The notes under the pieces: model-generated
What the model was told of the DNA's origin: nothing
Seen by the model: only the letters and a program-made list of their open reading frames with translations
Database searches by the model: none
Shown here: positions 1-6,095 of the stretch, piece by piece
Layout: every line of letters begins with the position of its first letter
Numbering within the stretch: position 1 is the stretch's first letter
Made by a program: the position numbers and the translations under genes
Source: a virus
Virus record (IMG/VR): IMGVR_UViG_3300025929_000048
Coordinates: 1-23,937 of that record
Reading direction: 5' to 3' (one strand)
Length of the DNA: 23,937 nucleotides

Positions 1-2
1 CC

Positions 3-110
3 GCCGCTCGGGCCGCCGCTGGGGCCGCCGCTGGGGCCGCCGCTTGGGACGCCGCTGGGGCCGCCGCTGGGGCCGCCGCTTGGGACGCCGCTTGGGACGC
101 CGCTTGGGAC
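3..110 (+). repeat. 12-bp tandem repeat array, nine units
   Basis: Nine head-to-tail 12-bp units read in frame as the tetrapeptides AARA, AAGA, AAGA, AAWD, AAGA, AAGA, AAWD, AAWD, AAWD. Two unit types alternate: gccgctggggcc (AAGA) and gccgcttgggac (AAWD). Both differences, T/G and A/C, always change together, so units seem to be copied whole. The array is cut by the window edge, so the true copy number is unknown. It lies inside a coding sequence and is a minisatellite rather than CRISPR, because there are no spacers. Confidence 0.9.
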
Positions 111-221
111 GCCGCCAAGCAGGTCCTTGTCCCCACCGTCGAGCAGCTCCAGGACTCCGCGATCGAGGCGTTCACCCGCATGGTGCGCATCGGCAAGGAC
201 CCGGTCCCGGCCGCCGAGTAG
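3..221 (+). CDS. 3' end of a gene with AAWD tandem repeats, function unknown
   Basis: This is the C-terminal 72 residues of a gene that begins before the window. The first part is the Ala-Ala-Trp-Asp / Ala-Ala-Gly-Ala repeat. After it comes a 36-residue tail, with segments KQVLVPTVEQLQDSAIEAF and TRMVRIGKDPVPAAE, that looks helical. The stop TAG is at 219-221 and is followed closely by a strong GC hairpin, so this gene probably ends a transcription unit. Ala-Trp-Asp-rich repeat segments are known in actinobacterial and actinophage proteins, usually without known function. The repeats would form a highly regular helix with Trp on one face. I cannot assign a role. Frame choice rests on the clean tail and the stop followed by a terminator. 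Confidence 0.7.
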   Translation, partial: AARAAAGAAAGAAAWDAAGAAAGAAAWDAAWDAAWDAAKQVLVPTVEQLQDSAIEAFTRMVRIGKDPVPAAE

Positions 222-235
222 CCCACCCACAGACC

Positions 236-270
236 CCCGCGGGCCGGTGCCGCACTCACCGGCCCGCGGG
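236..270 (+). terminator. Perfect 14-bp GC hairpin after the first gene
   Basis: The arms CCCGCGGGCCGGTG (236-249) and CACCGGCCCGCGGG (257-270) are exact reverse complements around a 7-base loop. The hairpin begins 14 bases after the stop of the upstream gene. There is no U-run, which is common in Streptomyces terminators. It could also act on the leader of the gene at 297, since its 3' arm ends 26 bases before that start. Confidence 0.7.
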
Positions 271-296
271 CCCAGACCCGAAGGGCAAGAACGCTG

Positions 297-617
297 ATGT
301 ACAAACTCAGGCGCCGCACTCTGCACGCGTTCCCCGTCGAATCGGCGGTCGCCGTGTCCGCCGAGGCCTTGACCGCCGCCACCGTCGGCCCGATGCCGCT
401 CACCGACGCCGCCGTGATCGCCCAGTTGCGCCAGCAGCTCGCCGCCCGCCCCGACCCGGTCAGCAACTGCTCCGGCTGCGTCGGCTACCGGCAGGTCATC
501 GCCGACCTGCGCGAGGAGATGCGGGGCCTGCGCCGCCGCTTCATGGAGCTGCACCTGGCCGCCCCCGGCGAGCGCGAGCGCACCTGGGCGGCGCCGTACG
601 CGGCCCGGGAGGACTGA
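297..617 (+). CDS. Small phage protein with a CxxC and a helical segment, unknown
   Basis: The 106-residue product has no family I recognise. A short basic N terminus is followed by an Ala-rich stretch, a C58-x2-C61 pair (NCSGCVGY), and a strongly charged helix at about 64-88 (QVIADLREEMRGLRRRFMEL) that could be a coiled coil. ATG 297 is preceded by a weak gaagg. An internal ATG at 393 (MPLTDAAVIAQL) is an alternative start, because the first 32 residues look less conserved in style. The stop overlaps the next start (TGATGA, 615-619), so translation of the next gene is probably coupled. It lies between a strong hairpin and two Cys-rich genes in a short plus-strand set. Confidence 0.65.
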   Translation: MYKLRRRTLHAFPVESAVAVSAEALTAATVGPMPLTDAAVIAQLRQQLAARPDPVSNCSGCVGYRQVIADLREEMRGLRRRFMELHLAAPGERERTWAAPYAARED

Positions 618-1132
618 TGACCGCCACCGTCGACATCGTCCTGGACGACGAGGCCGGCCGGGTCCAGGCCGAGAACCTCGAGGTCGAACCCACAACCGGC
701 GACCAGGAGCACGCCGCCGCGCTGGTGATGTGCGCGATCGCGGGTCGCGGCCTCGACGTGTGCGACCGGCGGCAGCTCGAGCGCGCCGCCGCGCTGGTGC
801 GCCCTGCGCTTCAGGCGCTCGGCATCGTCGCAGCAGACGAGCAGCCAGGACCGGAGCAGGAGCAGTCCGGCGAGCACTCGACGTGCGGCACGCCCGCCGG
901 GTACCGGCGCCACTACCGGCTGCGCGAGCAGCCGTGCGAGGAATGCCGGGACGCCTACAACGCGCACGAACGGGCCACCTACGCCCCCAAGCCGCTGCCG
1001 CGCCAGCCCTGCGGCACCCCGACCGGGTACAAGCGCCACTACAAGCGCCGCGAGCGCCCGTGCCAGCCGTGCCGCGACGCGTACAACGCGTACGAGCGCG
1101 ACCGGCGCAAAGCCAAAAGGCAGGCCCGCTGA
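617..1132 (+). CDS. Protein with two copies of a Cys-rich CGTPxGYxRHY motif
   Basis: The 171-residue product has an acidic N-terminal half and a C-terminal half made of a tandem duplication. Repeat 1 covers about 90-118 and repeat 2 about 132-160. Each has CGTPxGYxRHY, then CxxCRDAYNA(H/Y)ER. The cysteines 90, 107, 110 and 132, 149, 152 plus the conserved His could bind zinc twice. Single copies of this module occur in many small actinophage and actinobacterial proteins, and a nucleic-acid role is plausible but unproven. The C terminus is very basic (RDRRKAKRQAR). The start is fixed by the one-base overlap with the previous stop; a longer upstream reading of the same frame runs through the previous gene and is rejected. 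Confidence 0.8.
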   Translation: MTATVDIVLDDEAGRVQAENLEVEPTTGDQEHAAALVMCAIAGRGLDVCDRRQLERAAALVRPALQALGIVAADEQPGPEQEQSGEHSTCGTPAGYRRHYRLREQPCEECRDAYNAHERATYAPKPLPRQPCGTPTGYKRHYKRRERPCQPCRDAYNAYERDRRKAKRQAR

Positions 1133-1569
1133 TGGCCGACGCCCTGTTCCCGGTCCCCGACGGCGCCCAGGCCGAACCGGGCCCGGCGCTGTCGCCGGAC
1201 CGGCGCCGCACCCTGCGGCGCGCCGACACCCTCGCCAAGGGTTTCCATCCGATCACCGGCCTGAAGCTGCACGCCGAGGCCGCCCCCGCCGACGACCGCA
1301 AGGCCGGCGGGCGGCGCTGCGGCACCTGCCGGTTCCGCACGGAAATCCTCGCCGACGGCTACCAGGGCCGGCGTGTGCCCAAGTGCATGAACCCCGGCAC
1401 GCGCGGCGCCGACGAGATCGACACCCTCGGGCCGCCGTACTTCAGCCACAGCGTCGCCACCGACGTGCCCAAGTGGCTGCCCGGCTGCCGCGACCACTCC
1501 TACGGCGACCCGGGTGTGTCCGAGGACGCGGCGCGGTGGGTGCTCGACGCTAGCGGACAGCCCGGATGA
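1132..1569 (+). CDS. Small four-Cys protein, probably zinc binding, unknown
   Basis: The 145-residue product has a segment RADTLAKGFHPITGLKLH (about 30-47), then CGTC (63-66), C85 in PKCMNPG, and C119 in WLPGCRDH. These four Cys with nearby His form a likely zinc site. Proteins with this layout are frequent in actinophage early regions, but I know no function for them. The start ATG 1132 overlaps the previous stop by one base. The stop at 1569 lies only 5 bases from the end of the convergent minus-strand antitoxin-like gene, so the two transcripts meet with no terminator visible between them. Confidence 0.75.
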   Translation: MADALFPVPDGAQAEPGPALSPDRRRTLRRADTLAKGFHPITGLKLHAEAAPADDRKAGGRRCGTCRFRTEILADGYQGRRVPKCMNPGTRGADEIDTLGPPYFSHSVATDVPKWLPGCRDHSYGDPGVSEDAARWVLDASGQPG

Positions 1570-1574
1570 CGGCG

Positions 1575-1799
1575 CTATTCGCCCCGGCCGGCCGCGCGCT
1601 CGACCTCGACGCGCTCGGCCAGCTCGGCGACCTCCACGGGGACCAGTGCGGCGACGCGCTTGCCGTTCTTGGTGATCCAGATGACTTCCCCCCGGTAGAT
1701 GACCCGGTTGACGAAGTCGGACAGCTTCGCCTTGAGCTCGGCGATACCCACGTCGGCGCCTGCCTCTCCAGCCATGGTCACAGCGTAACGGATGGCCAT
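1575..1799 (-). CDS. Phd/YefM-type antitoxin-like DNA-binding protein, orphan
   Basis: The 74-residue product carries the Phd/YefM pattern: VGIAELKAKLSDFVNRV, then a strand-turn GEVIWITKNGKRVAALVPVE, and a charged helical tail (AELAERVEVERAAGRGE). In this family the N-terminal half binds palindromic DNA as a dimer and the tail neutralises a toxin such as Doc or YoeB. The tail here is short, and no toxin gene is adjacent on either side. I chose ATG 1799 because GGAG lies 8 bases upstream; GTG 1808 and ATG 1775 are alternatives. It is transcribed away from the replication operon, and its likely promoter shares a palindrome with that operon. I infer that it may work as a repressor of both promoters instead of as an antitoxin. 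Confidence 0.85.
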   Translation of the reverse strand: MAIRYAVTMAGEAGADVGIAELKAKLSDFVNRVIYRGEVIWITKNGKRVAALVPVEVAELAERVEVERAAGRGE

Positions 1800-1840
1800 A
1801 GTGGTCACTCCGCGTCCGCGCTGCGATCCTCCTGTTTCGG

Positions 1841-1875
1841 TAGACCATTATAGTCATAAGAACTATAATGATCAG
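1841..1875. promoter_or_regulatory. Divergent overlapping promoters within one palindrome
   Basis: ATTATAGT (1847-1854) and ACTATAAT (1862-1869) form a perfect inverted repeat with a 7-base spacer. Pairing continues outward to 1843 and 1873 with one mismatch. Each arm contains TATAAT. Plus strand: -10 at 1864-1869 with TAGACC at 1841-1846 (4 of 6 to TTGACA) and a 17-bp spacer, leading to the gene at 1897. Minus strand: -10 at 1852-1847 with CTGATC at 1875-1870 (3 of 6), also 17 bp away, leading to the antitoxin-like gene. The AT-rich block stands out in this high-GC window. A protein bound here would block both directions. Confidence 0.8.
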
Positions 1876-1896
1876 GACGACTAGAGAGGGAGCGCG

Positions 1897-2766
1897 GTGG
1901 CGGCCGAAGGGCTGAAGTGGCGTGTAAACCGGGCGGTCCAGGAATCAACCCTGCCCGCACCCTCGCGGCTACTGATGTTCGTGCTCTCCGACCGGGCCGA
2001 CGCGCGCACCGCGGTCGTGCCCGAGGACCGCACGCCGTCGCTGGCCGATCTGGCAAAGTGCTCCGGCCACAGCGAGGCGACCGTCAAGCGGCACATGGGC
2101 CTGCTTGAGGCGAACGGCTGGGTGGTCGTGGAGCGCCCGAGCGCCGAGGGGATGGCTCGCCACGAGTCGAACAGGTACCGCCTTGCGCTCCCGCGCGGGG
2201 GCTCAGAGCGAGCCCCCGAATCGTCAAATGCGGGGGCTCAGAGTGAGCTACCGGCGGGGGCTCAGAGTGAGCCAGCGGATTCGGGTCCGGGGGCTCAGAG
2301 TGAGCCCACCGGGGGCTCAGAGCGAGCCCGCGCGGGGGCTCAGAGTGAGCCCCCTTCCTTTATAACGATCCTTAACGATCTAGACGATCTAAAGACTGCG
2401 CCTGACGGCGGCGCGACGCCCGCCCAGACGACCCTCTTCGCCGACGCCCAAACACCCCCCTCCGAAACCGAGGGGCAACGCGTCAACAGGCTCACACGGA
2501 CCTACACCGACCGAGTCCCGCTCTCCCCGTTCCTCGCCGTCCAGGGCGTCGTGCGCATGGCCGCCCGAGCCCGCAACGGCGCCGGGGGCCCGCTCTACAC
2601 CGACGCCCAGATCACCGACGGCCTCGCAGTCCTAGTCAAGGAAAACCGCGCCGTCAGCGCCAACGCCCTGCGCATCGCCATCGAGGGCGCCCCCCGCGCC
2701 TCGCCCAACAGTCACGCCCCCTGGCGCAACCCCACCGACCCGTCCGTCTACCACGAGGCCATCTGA
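1897..2766 (+). CDS. Winged-helix replication initiator-like protein (lambda O analogue)
   Basis: The 289-residue product has three parts. Residues 1-100 form a winged helix-turn-helix domain (PSLADLAKCSGHSEATVKRH, then LLEANGWVVVE as the wing). Residues 101-153 form a low-complexity linker with repeated GAQSEP and GGSERA, encoded by DNA iterons. The C-terminal domain (about 195-289) includes TRTYTDRVPLSPFLAVQGVV and may bind the helicase loader. GTG 1897 has GAGAGGGAG just upstream, and the promoter lies 30-55 bases before it. The next gene is a DnaC-like ATPase that overlaps the stop. This order of DNA-binding domain, linker holding an origin, C-terminal domain and loader gene is that of lambda O and P. 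The role is inferred from architecture and context, not from sequence similarity to O itself. Confidence 0.75.
   Translation: MAAEGLKWRVNRAVQESTLPAPSRLLMFVLSDRADARTAVVPEDRTPSLADLAKCSGHSEATVKRHMGLLEANGWVVVERPSAEGMARHESNRYRLALPRGGSERAPESSNAGAQSELPAGAQSEPADSGPGAQSEPTGGSERARAGAQSEPPSFITILNDLDDLKTAPDGGATPAQTTLFADAQTPPSETEGQRVNRLTRTYTDRVPLSPFLAVQGVVRMAARARNGAGGPLYTDAQITDGLAVLVKENRAVSANALRIAIEGAPRASPNSHAPWRNPTDPSVYHEAI
2197..2354 (+). repeat. Six origin-like iterons inside the initiator gene
   Basis: The 17-base core gggggctcagagygagc occurs six times in direct orientation, starting at 2197, 2232, 2256, 2289, 2311 and 2334. Most copies extend to gagccc or gagccccc, so each unit is itself an inverted repeat (GGGCTC/GAGCCC). 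Start-to-start distances are 35, 24, 33, 22 and 23 bases, close to two or three helical turns, so the sites fall roughly on one face of the helix. The units encode GGSERA or GAQSEL/P in one frame. Nucleotide conservation includes bases that the protein would not require, as expected for protein-binding sites. Confidence 0.85.
2355..2396 (+). other. AT-rich putative DNA-unwinding element
   Basis: Immediately after the last iteron the composition falls sharply to a tract beginning ttcctttataacgatcctta. Within it ACGATC recurs three times at 2365-2370, 2375-2380 and 2384-2389, about one helical turn apart, embedded in A/T. In lambda-type and many plasmid origins the iterons are followed by such an AT-rich region, where the duplex first opens. 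In the protein this tract encodes FITILNDLDDLK. I see no Streptomyces-type DnaA box nearby. The origin call is an inference from layout. Confidence 0.65.
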
Positions 2767-3458
2767 TGGAAACACCCGACTTCGGCGACACACCGCCCGA
2801 CCTGCTCAACACCATCCGCTCCCTCCTACCCAAGCGCCTGACCTGCGACCCCAGCGACATCGACAACCCCAACTGGGAAGGCACACCCGCCTGGTTCCGC
2901 AAGCGCAACCGCGAGCACGCCACCCGCAACGTCCCCACCCGGTACGCCGACGCCGTCACCAACCTGACCGGCATCCACGAGTGGACCATGCAAGTGCTCG
3001 CCGACGCGGCCCACGCCCCCTCGCTGCTGATCACCGGGCCGACCGGAACCGGAAAGACCCACGCCGCATACGCCGCCCTGCGGCTGATGTCCGAAAGCTG
3101 CCTGCCCGTCGGACGGTGGGTCGCCACCTCCACCGCCGCCCTCTACGGAGACCTGCGGCCCAGCGGCAAACGCGACACCGAGGCCACCTTCGCCACCTTC
3201 GCCAACGCGCCCGCGCTGCTGATCGACGACCTCGGCGCCACCAAGCACACCGAATGGACCGAAGAGACCACCTACCGGCTCATAGACCACCGATACGTCA
3301 ACTGCCTGCCATCGATCTTCACCACCAACGTGCCGCCGAAAGACCTCGCCGAGCGCCTCGGCGACCGCACCGCATCCCGGCTCGCCGAGATGTGCGAGCG
3401 CATCGTGCTCGAAGGCAGCGACCGGCGCCGCGCCTCCATGGCCGGAGTCGGCCGATGA
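2766..3458 (+). CDS. DnaC/IstB-type AAA+ helicase loader
   Basis: The 230-residue ATPase has Walker A GPTGTGKT (91-98), Walker B LLIDDLG (151-157), sensor 1 FTTN (185-188) and an arginine-finger region GDRTASRLAEMC (199-210, R201 and R205 as candidates). This is the pattern of DnaC, DnaI and IstB-like loaders, which deliver the replicative DnaB helicase to an origin. The N-terminal 60 residues probably hold the partner-binding part, though a classical zinc motif is missing. The start overlaps the stop of the initiator gene (TGATGG at 2764-2769). The length fits phage loaders. With no transposase nearby, an IstB role in transposition is unlikely, and it is best read as the lambda P counterpart. 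Confidence 0.9.
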   Translation: METPDFGDTPPDLLNTIRSLLPKRLTCDPSDIDNPNWEGTPAWFRKRNREHATRNVPTRYADAVTNLTGIHEWTMQVLADAAHAPSLLITGPTGTGKTHAAYAALRLMSESCLPVGRWVATSTAALYGDLRPSGKRDTEATFATFANAPALLIDDLGATKHTEWTEETTYRLIDHRYVNCLPSIFTTNVPPKDLAERLGDRTASRLAEMCERIVLEGSDRRRASMAGVGR

Positions 3459-3844
3459 CCTCCACCGACTCGGCCACCGAGCGCGTGATGTGCCGCGGCG
3501 GCTGCGGCTACCCGCTCAGGAGCGAACTCGCCCGCGCCAGAGGCTTCGGACACCGCTGCTGGGACAAGCTCCCGCGCACCCTCCAGGACGCCATCACCGC
3601 CCCCGCCAAGCCCAGGCGCCGACGCACCCGCCCGGCCGAGCCCGGCCCCGACCAGCTCCCGCTCGCCTCCGGCGCGTGCGGCCGGTGCGACACGCCCTTC
3701 GACACCACCTACACCCGGTTCGACGGCGCCGCCCGCCAGGGCGAGACCGAGTTCTGCCGCCGATGCGTCGACCGGTGCCACGAATCCACGGAATCCGCCC
3801 ACGCCTGCGCCGTGTGCAGCCCGGCCATGAGGAAGGACGACTGA
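3455..3844 (+). CDS. DUF6011-like double zinc-binding protein
   Basis: The 129-residue product opens with MCRGGCGYPLRSELARARG followed by GHRCW (C13, C17, C35), the pattern of DUF6011-like proteins of actinobacteria and their phages. A basic Pro/Arg linker (about 50-68) follows. The C-terminal half has CGRC (75-78), CRRCVDRC (101-108) and CAVC (118-121), a second multi-Cys module. Two zinc ribbons joined by a basic linker suggest a nucleic-acid-binding accessory protein. It overlaps the loader stop by four bases (ATGA), so it belongs to the replication operon. No enzymatic motif is visible. Confidence 0.8.
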   Translation: MTSTDSATERVMCRGGCGYPLRSELARARGFGHRCWDKLPRTLQDAITAPAKPRRRRTRPAEPGPDQLPLASGACGRCDTPFDTTYTRFDGAARQGETEFCRRCVDRCHESTESAHACAVCSPAMRKDD

Positions 3845-3846
3845 CG

Positions 3847-4428
3847 ATGGCCGACCAGACCCCGATCGAGGAAGCGGCCGGCTACCTCGAAGCACGCCGC
3901 GGCCACTACGCGATGCTGCGCCAAGAGGACACCCACCCCATCGACACCATCTGGGGCAAGCCCCTGACCGCGCGCACCGTGCAGCTGCTGCTCGAGCAGG
4001 TCCAGCTCGACGGCCAGCGCCTGACCGAGCTGCGCCGTCAGCTCGACGCCGCAGACGCCGCCGCACCCGCAGACCTCGACGCCGACGCCACCCAGAGCAC
4101 ATGGACCGCGCCCGACGGCACCCCCTACGACCTCAAAGCCGTCCTGACCGACCGATTCGAGCAGACGTGGTCATGCGAGGGATGGCTACGCCGCATCGGC
4201 TCCGGTGACCTGTTCCCCCTGATGATCTCCGACTTCGGCGACCACATGGAGTTCATGTCGATCCGCGACGCCATCGCCTGCTACGGGCCGCTCACCGTCG
4301 CCGCCGAGAAGCCCAACCCGCTCGAGTCCGCGGTCGCCGAGGCCCGCGCCGACATCGCCGCCACCCCGGCCGAACCCGAGCCCGCACCGATCCGGCACGC
4401 ATGGCTCATCGAGGCAGGCGACGACTGA
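3847..4428 (+). CDS. Hypothetical early phage protein
   Basis: The 193-residue protein is not one I can name. Residues 1-75 look helical with acidic and Gln-rich segments (TVQLLLEQVQLDGQRLTELR). A compact region at about 86-150 (WTAPDGTPYDLKAVLTDRF, EGWLRRIGSGDLFPLMISDF, then FMSIRDAIACYGPLTV) is the most ordered part. The C terminus is Ala/Pro/Glu-rich. The WTAPDGTPYDL segment suggests a small beta-rich fold. ATG 3847 lies two bases after the previous stop, and the next gene overlaps by one base, so it is part of the early operon. No catalytic motif is seen. Confidence 0.7.
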   Translation: MADQTPIEEAAGYLEARRGHYAMLRQEDTHPIDTIWGKPLTARTVQLLLEQVQLDGQRLTELRRQLDAADAAAPADLDADATQSTWTAPDGTPYDLKAVLTDRFEQTWSCEGWLRRIGSGDLFPLMISDFGDHMEFMSIRDAIACYGPLTVAAEKPNPLESAVAEARADIAATPAEPEPAPIRHAWLIEAGDD

Positions 4429-4784
4429 TGCCCACCCCCACCCGCGCGCTCACCCTGCCGCGCTACACCGACGCCATGGCCCGCGACATGTCCGAAGCCA
4501 CCCTCCAGGGCAACATCATCAGCGCCGCCGAAACCCTCGGATTCCTCGTCTACCACACCCACGACAGCCGCCGCAGCCAGCCCGGTTTCCCAGACCTCGC
4601 CTGCGCACTCGACGGACGCCTGATCCTGGCCGAACTCAAAACCGAGCGCGGCAAGCTGACACCCCCGCAGATCGCATGGGGGCGCCGCCTGAGCACCGCC
4701 CCGGGCGTCGAGTACTACCTGTGGCGCCCCTCCGACTGGCTGGCCGGCGACGTCACCCGCATCCTCGCCGCGAGGCCCACATGA
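4428..4784 (+). CDS. VRR-NUC domain nuclease
   Basis: The 118-residue protein matches the stand-alone VRR-NUC fold of the PD-(D/E)xK superfamily. E23 sits in SEATLQGNIISAAETLGF, followed by GFPDLACALDGRLILAELK, giving D56, E69 and K71 as the catalytic triad, and then KLTPPQIAW with Q81. Phage VRR-NUC proteins act on branched or double-stranded DNA and have been linked to Holliday-junction-like processing. Its start overlaps the previous stop (TGATG), and its stop overlaps the start of the methyltransferase gene by four bases. A replication or recombination role fits the operon. A restriction-like pairing with the methyltransferase is possible but not supported by any specificity domain. Confidence 0.9.
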   Translation: MPTPTRALTLPRYTDAMARDMSEATLQGNIISAAETLGFLVYHTHDSRRSQPGFPDLACALDGRLILAELKTERGKLTPPQIAWGRRLSTAPGVEYYLWRPSDWLAGDVTRILAARPT

Positions 4785-5500
4785 GCCGCCCCCGCCTGCT
4801 CGACCTGTTCTGCGGCGTCGGCGCGGCCTCGGTCGGCTACCACCGCGCCGGCTTCGACGTCATCGGCGTGGACATCCACCCGCAACCCGACTACCCCTTC
4901 ACCTTCCACCGCGCCGACGCGATCGAGACCGCCTACTTCCACGGCGCCGAATACGACGCGATCCACGCCTCACCCCCGTGCCAGGACCGCATCGCCATCA
5001 CCGCCGGCAACCGCAAACGACCCGGCTGGAAAGACTCACACGTCAACCTCGTCCCCCACACACGCGAAGCCCTCGCATGGGTGCGCGACCGAACCGAGAT
5101 CCCCACCGTCATCGAATGCGGCGTGGGCCGACACCTACGCCGCGACCTGACCTTGTGCGGGGAGATGTTCGGCCTCGGAGTCATCCGCCACCGCTGGTTC
5201 GAGATCGACGGATTCGACGTCCCGCAGCCCGCCGAGAGGCCACACCGCGGCTACGTACGCGGCTGGCGCCACGGCGTCTACCGAGACGGCCCCTACCTCG
5301 CCGTCTACGGCGCCGGCGGCGGCAAGGGCACCGTCACCGAATGGCAGCAGGCCATGGGCATCGACTGGACCGACGACGCCAGATCGATCGCCGAAGCCAT
5401 CCCGCCCGCCTACACCGAGCACATCGGCCGCCACATGCTCGAGCAGATCGAACTAGACCGCACCAGCCCGCACCACACCGTCACGCGGAGGGGAGCATGA
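4781..5500 (+). CDS. DNA (cytosine-5) methyltransferase, compact phage type
   Basis: The 239-residue enzyme has motif I LLDLFCGVGAASVGYHRAGF (6-25, AdoMet binding), motif IV SPPCQ (64-68, catalytic C67), LCGEMFGLGVIRHRWFE (125-141, motif VIII region) and AIPPAYTEHIG (206-216, motif X). Such short forms are common in actinophages and may protect phage DNA from host restriction. Motif VI, normally ENV, reads VIECGVG (110-116): the Glu is kept but the Asn is Cys. Target recognition must be confined to the short segment at about 142-195. The start is fixed by the ATGA overlap with the nuclease gene. Activity is likely but the motif VI change leaves some doubt. Confidence 0.9.
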   Translation: MSRPRLLDLFCGVGAASVGYHRAGFDVIGVDIHPQPDYPFTFHRADAIETAYFHGAEYDAIHASPPCQDRIAITAGNRKRPGWKDSHVNLVPHTREALAWVRDRTEIPTVIECGVGRHLRRDLTLCGEMFGLGVIRHRWFEIDGFDVPQPAERPHRGYVRGWRHGVYRDGPYLAVYGAGGGKGTVTEWQQAMGIDWTDDARSIAEAIPPAYTEHIGRHMLEQIELDRTSPHHTVTRRGA

Positions 5501-5805
5501 CCACCCGCCCCCGCGACGTCGCCGGCGACTCCACCCGCATCACCACCACCATCCTGCGCCGCAACGGCTGCGCCACCCCCGAAGCCGTCACAGCCGAACT
5601 CATGGCCGCCCTGCTCGGCAACCACCTCGCGATCGTCGACACCACCCCACCCACCGACCCCAACGCCGACTGGCACCGACCACCCGAGCACATGATCGCG
5701 CCCCCGCCCGCCGCCATCGACACCCCCAGCCCAGGCCTCGCCGCCTACCGCGCCGCACGCGGAAAAACCACCACCGACACCACCACCCAGGAAGGCCAGC
5801 AGTGA
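5497..5805 (+). CDS. Small Thr/Pro-rich early protein, unknown
   Basis: The 102-residue product begins MTTRPRDVAGDSTRITTTIL. An N-terminal segment rich in Thr and Arg is followed by a helix (about 25-48, GCATPEAVTAELMAALLG) and then a Pro/Thr-rich tail that looks disordered. No family is recognised. The start at 5497 has a strong purine tract GGAGGGGAGC just before it and overlaps the methyltransferase stop by four bases. The stop overlaps a GTG start of the next gene. It is therefore translated as part of the early polycistron. Confidence 0.7.
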   Translation: MTTRPRDVAGDSTRITTTILRRNGCATPEAVTAELMAALLGNHLAIVDTTPPTDPNADWHRPPEHMIAPPPAAIDTPSPGLAAYRAARGKTTTDTTTQEGQQ

Positions 5806-6095
5806 CGCCTGAGCTCCACGAAGCGCGCGAACTCGCCCGCGCCCTCTACCACGCCGGCCAAGAGCTCGCCGACAGCCTCGGCGACCTCGCCCGGATCGAC
5901 CCAGACCTCGACGTCGACGAACGCCTACCCCACTGGCTCACCGGCATCGCCGGCGCACCCGAGACCTGGCAGCGCGACGACGAGGAAATCACCCTCCGCG
6001 ACGTCGACCCCGAGGCCGTCTACGCCACCGAGGACGACGACTTCGACGACGAGCGCGCAGAGGCCTACACCGACCACGGAGACCACGAGCAGTGA
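5802..6095 (+). CDS. Small acidic early protein, unknown
   Basis: The 97-residue protein has an N-terminal helix (ELHEARELARALYHAGQELA) and a very acidic C-terminal half (ATEDDDFDDERAEAYTDHGD). Acidic small early phage proteins are often DNA mimics or inhibitors of host enzymes, but nothing specific supports that here. GTG 5802 overlaps the preceding TGA by four bases (GTGA), and the stop overlaps the following GTG in the same way, giving tight coupling. Confidence 0.7.
   Translation: MTPELHEARELARALYHAGQELADSLGDLARIDPDLDVDERLPHWLTGIAGAPETWQRDDEEITLRDVDPEAVYATEDDDFDDERAEAYTDHGDHEQ

Noticed and set aside
3-110. Diversity-generating retroelement variable region
   Set aside because: No reverse transcriptase or template repeat is seen, and changes are coupled in whole units instead of scattered at adenines.
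2197-2354. CRISPR array
   Set aside because: The repeats are short, within a gene, with spacers of only a few bases and no cas genes; they fit iterons.
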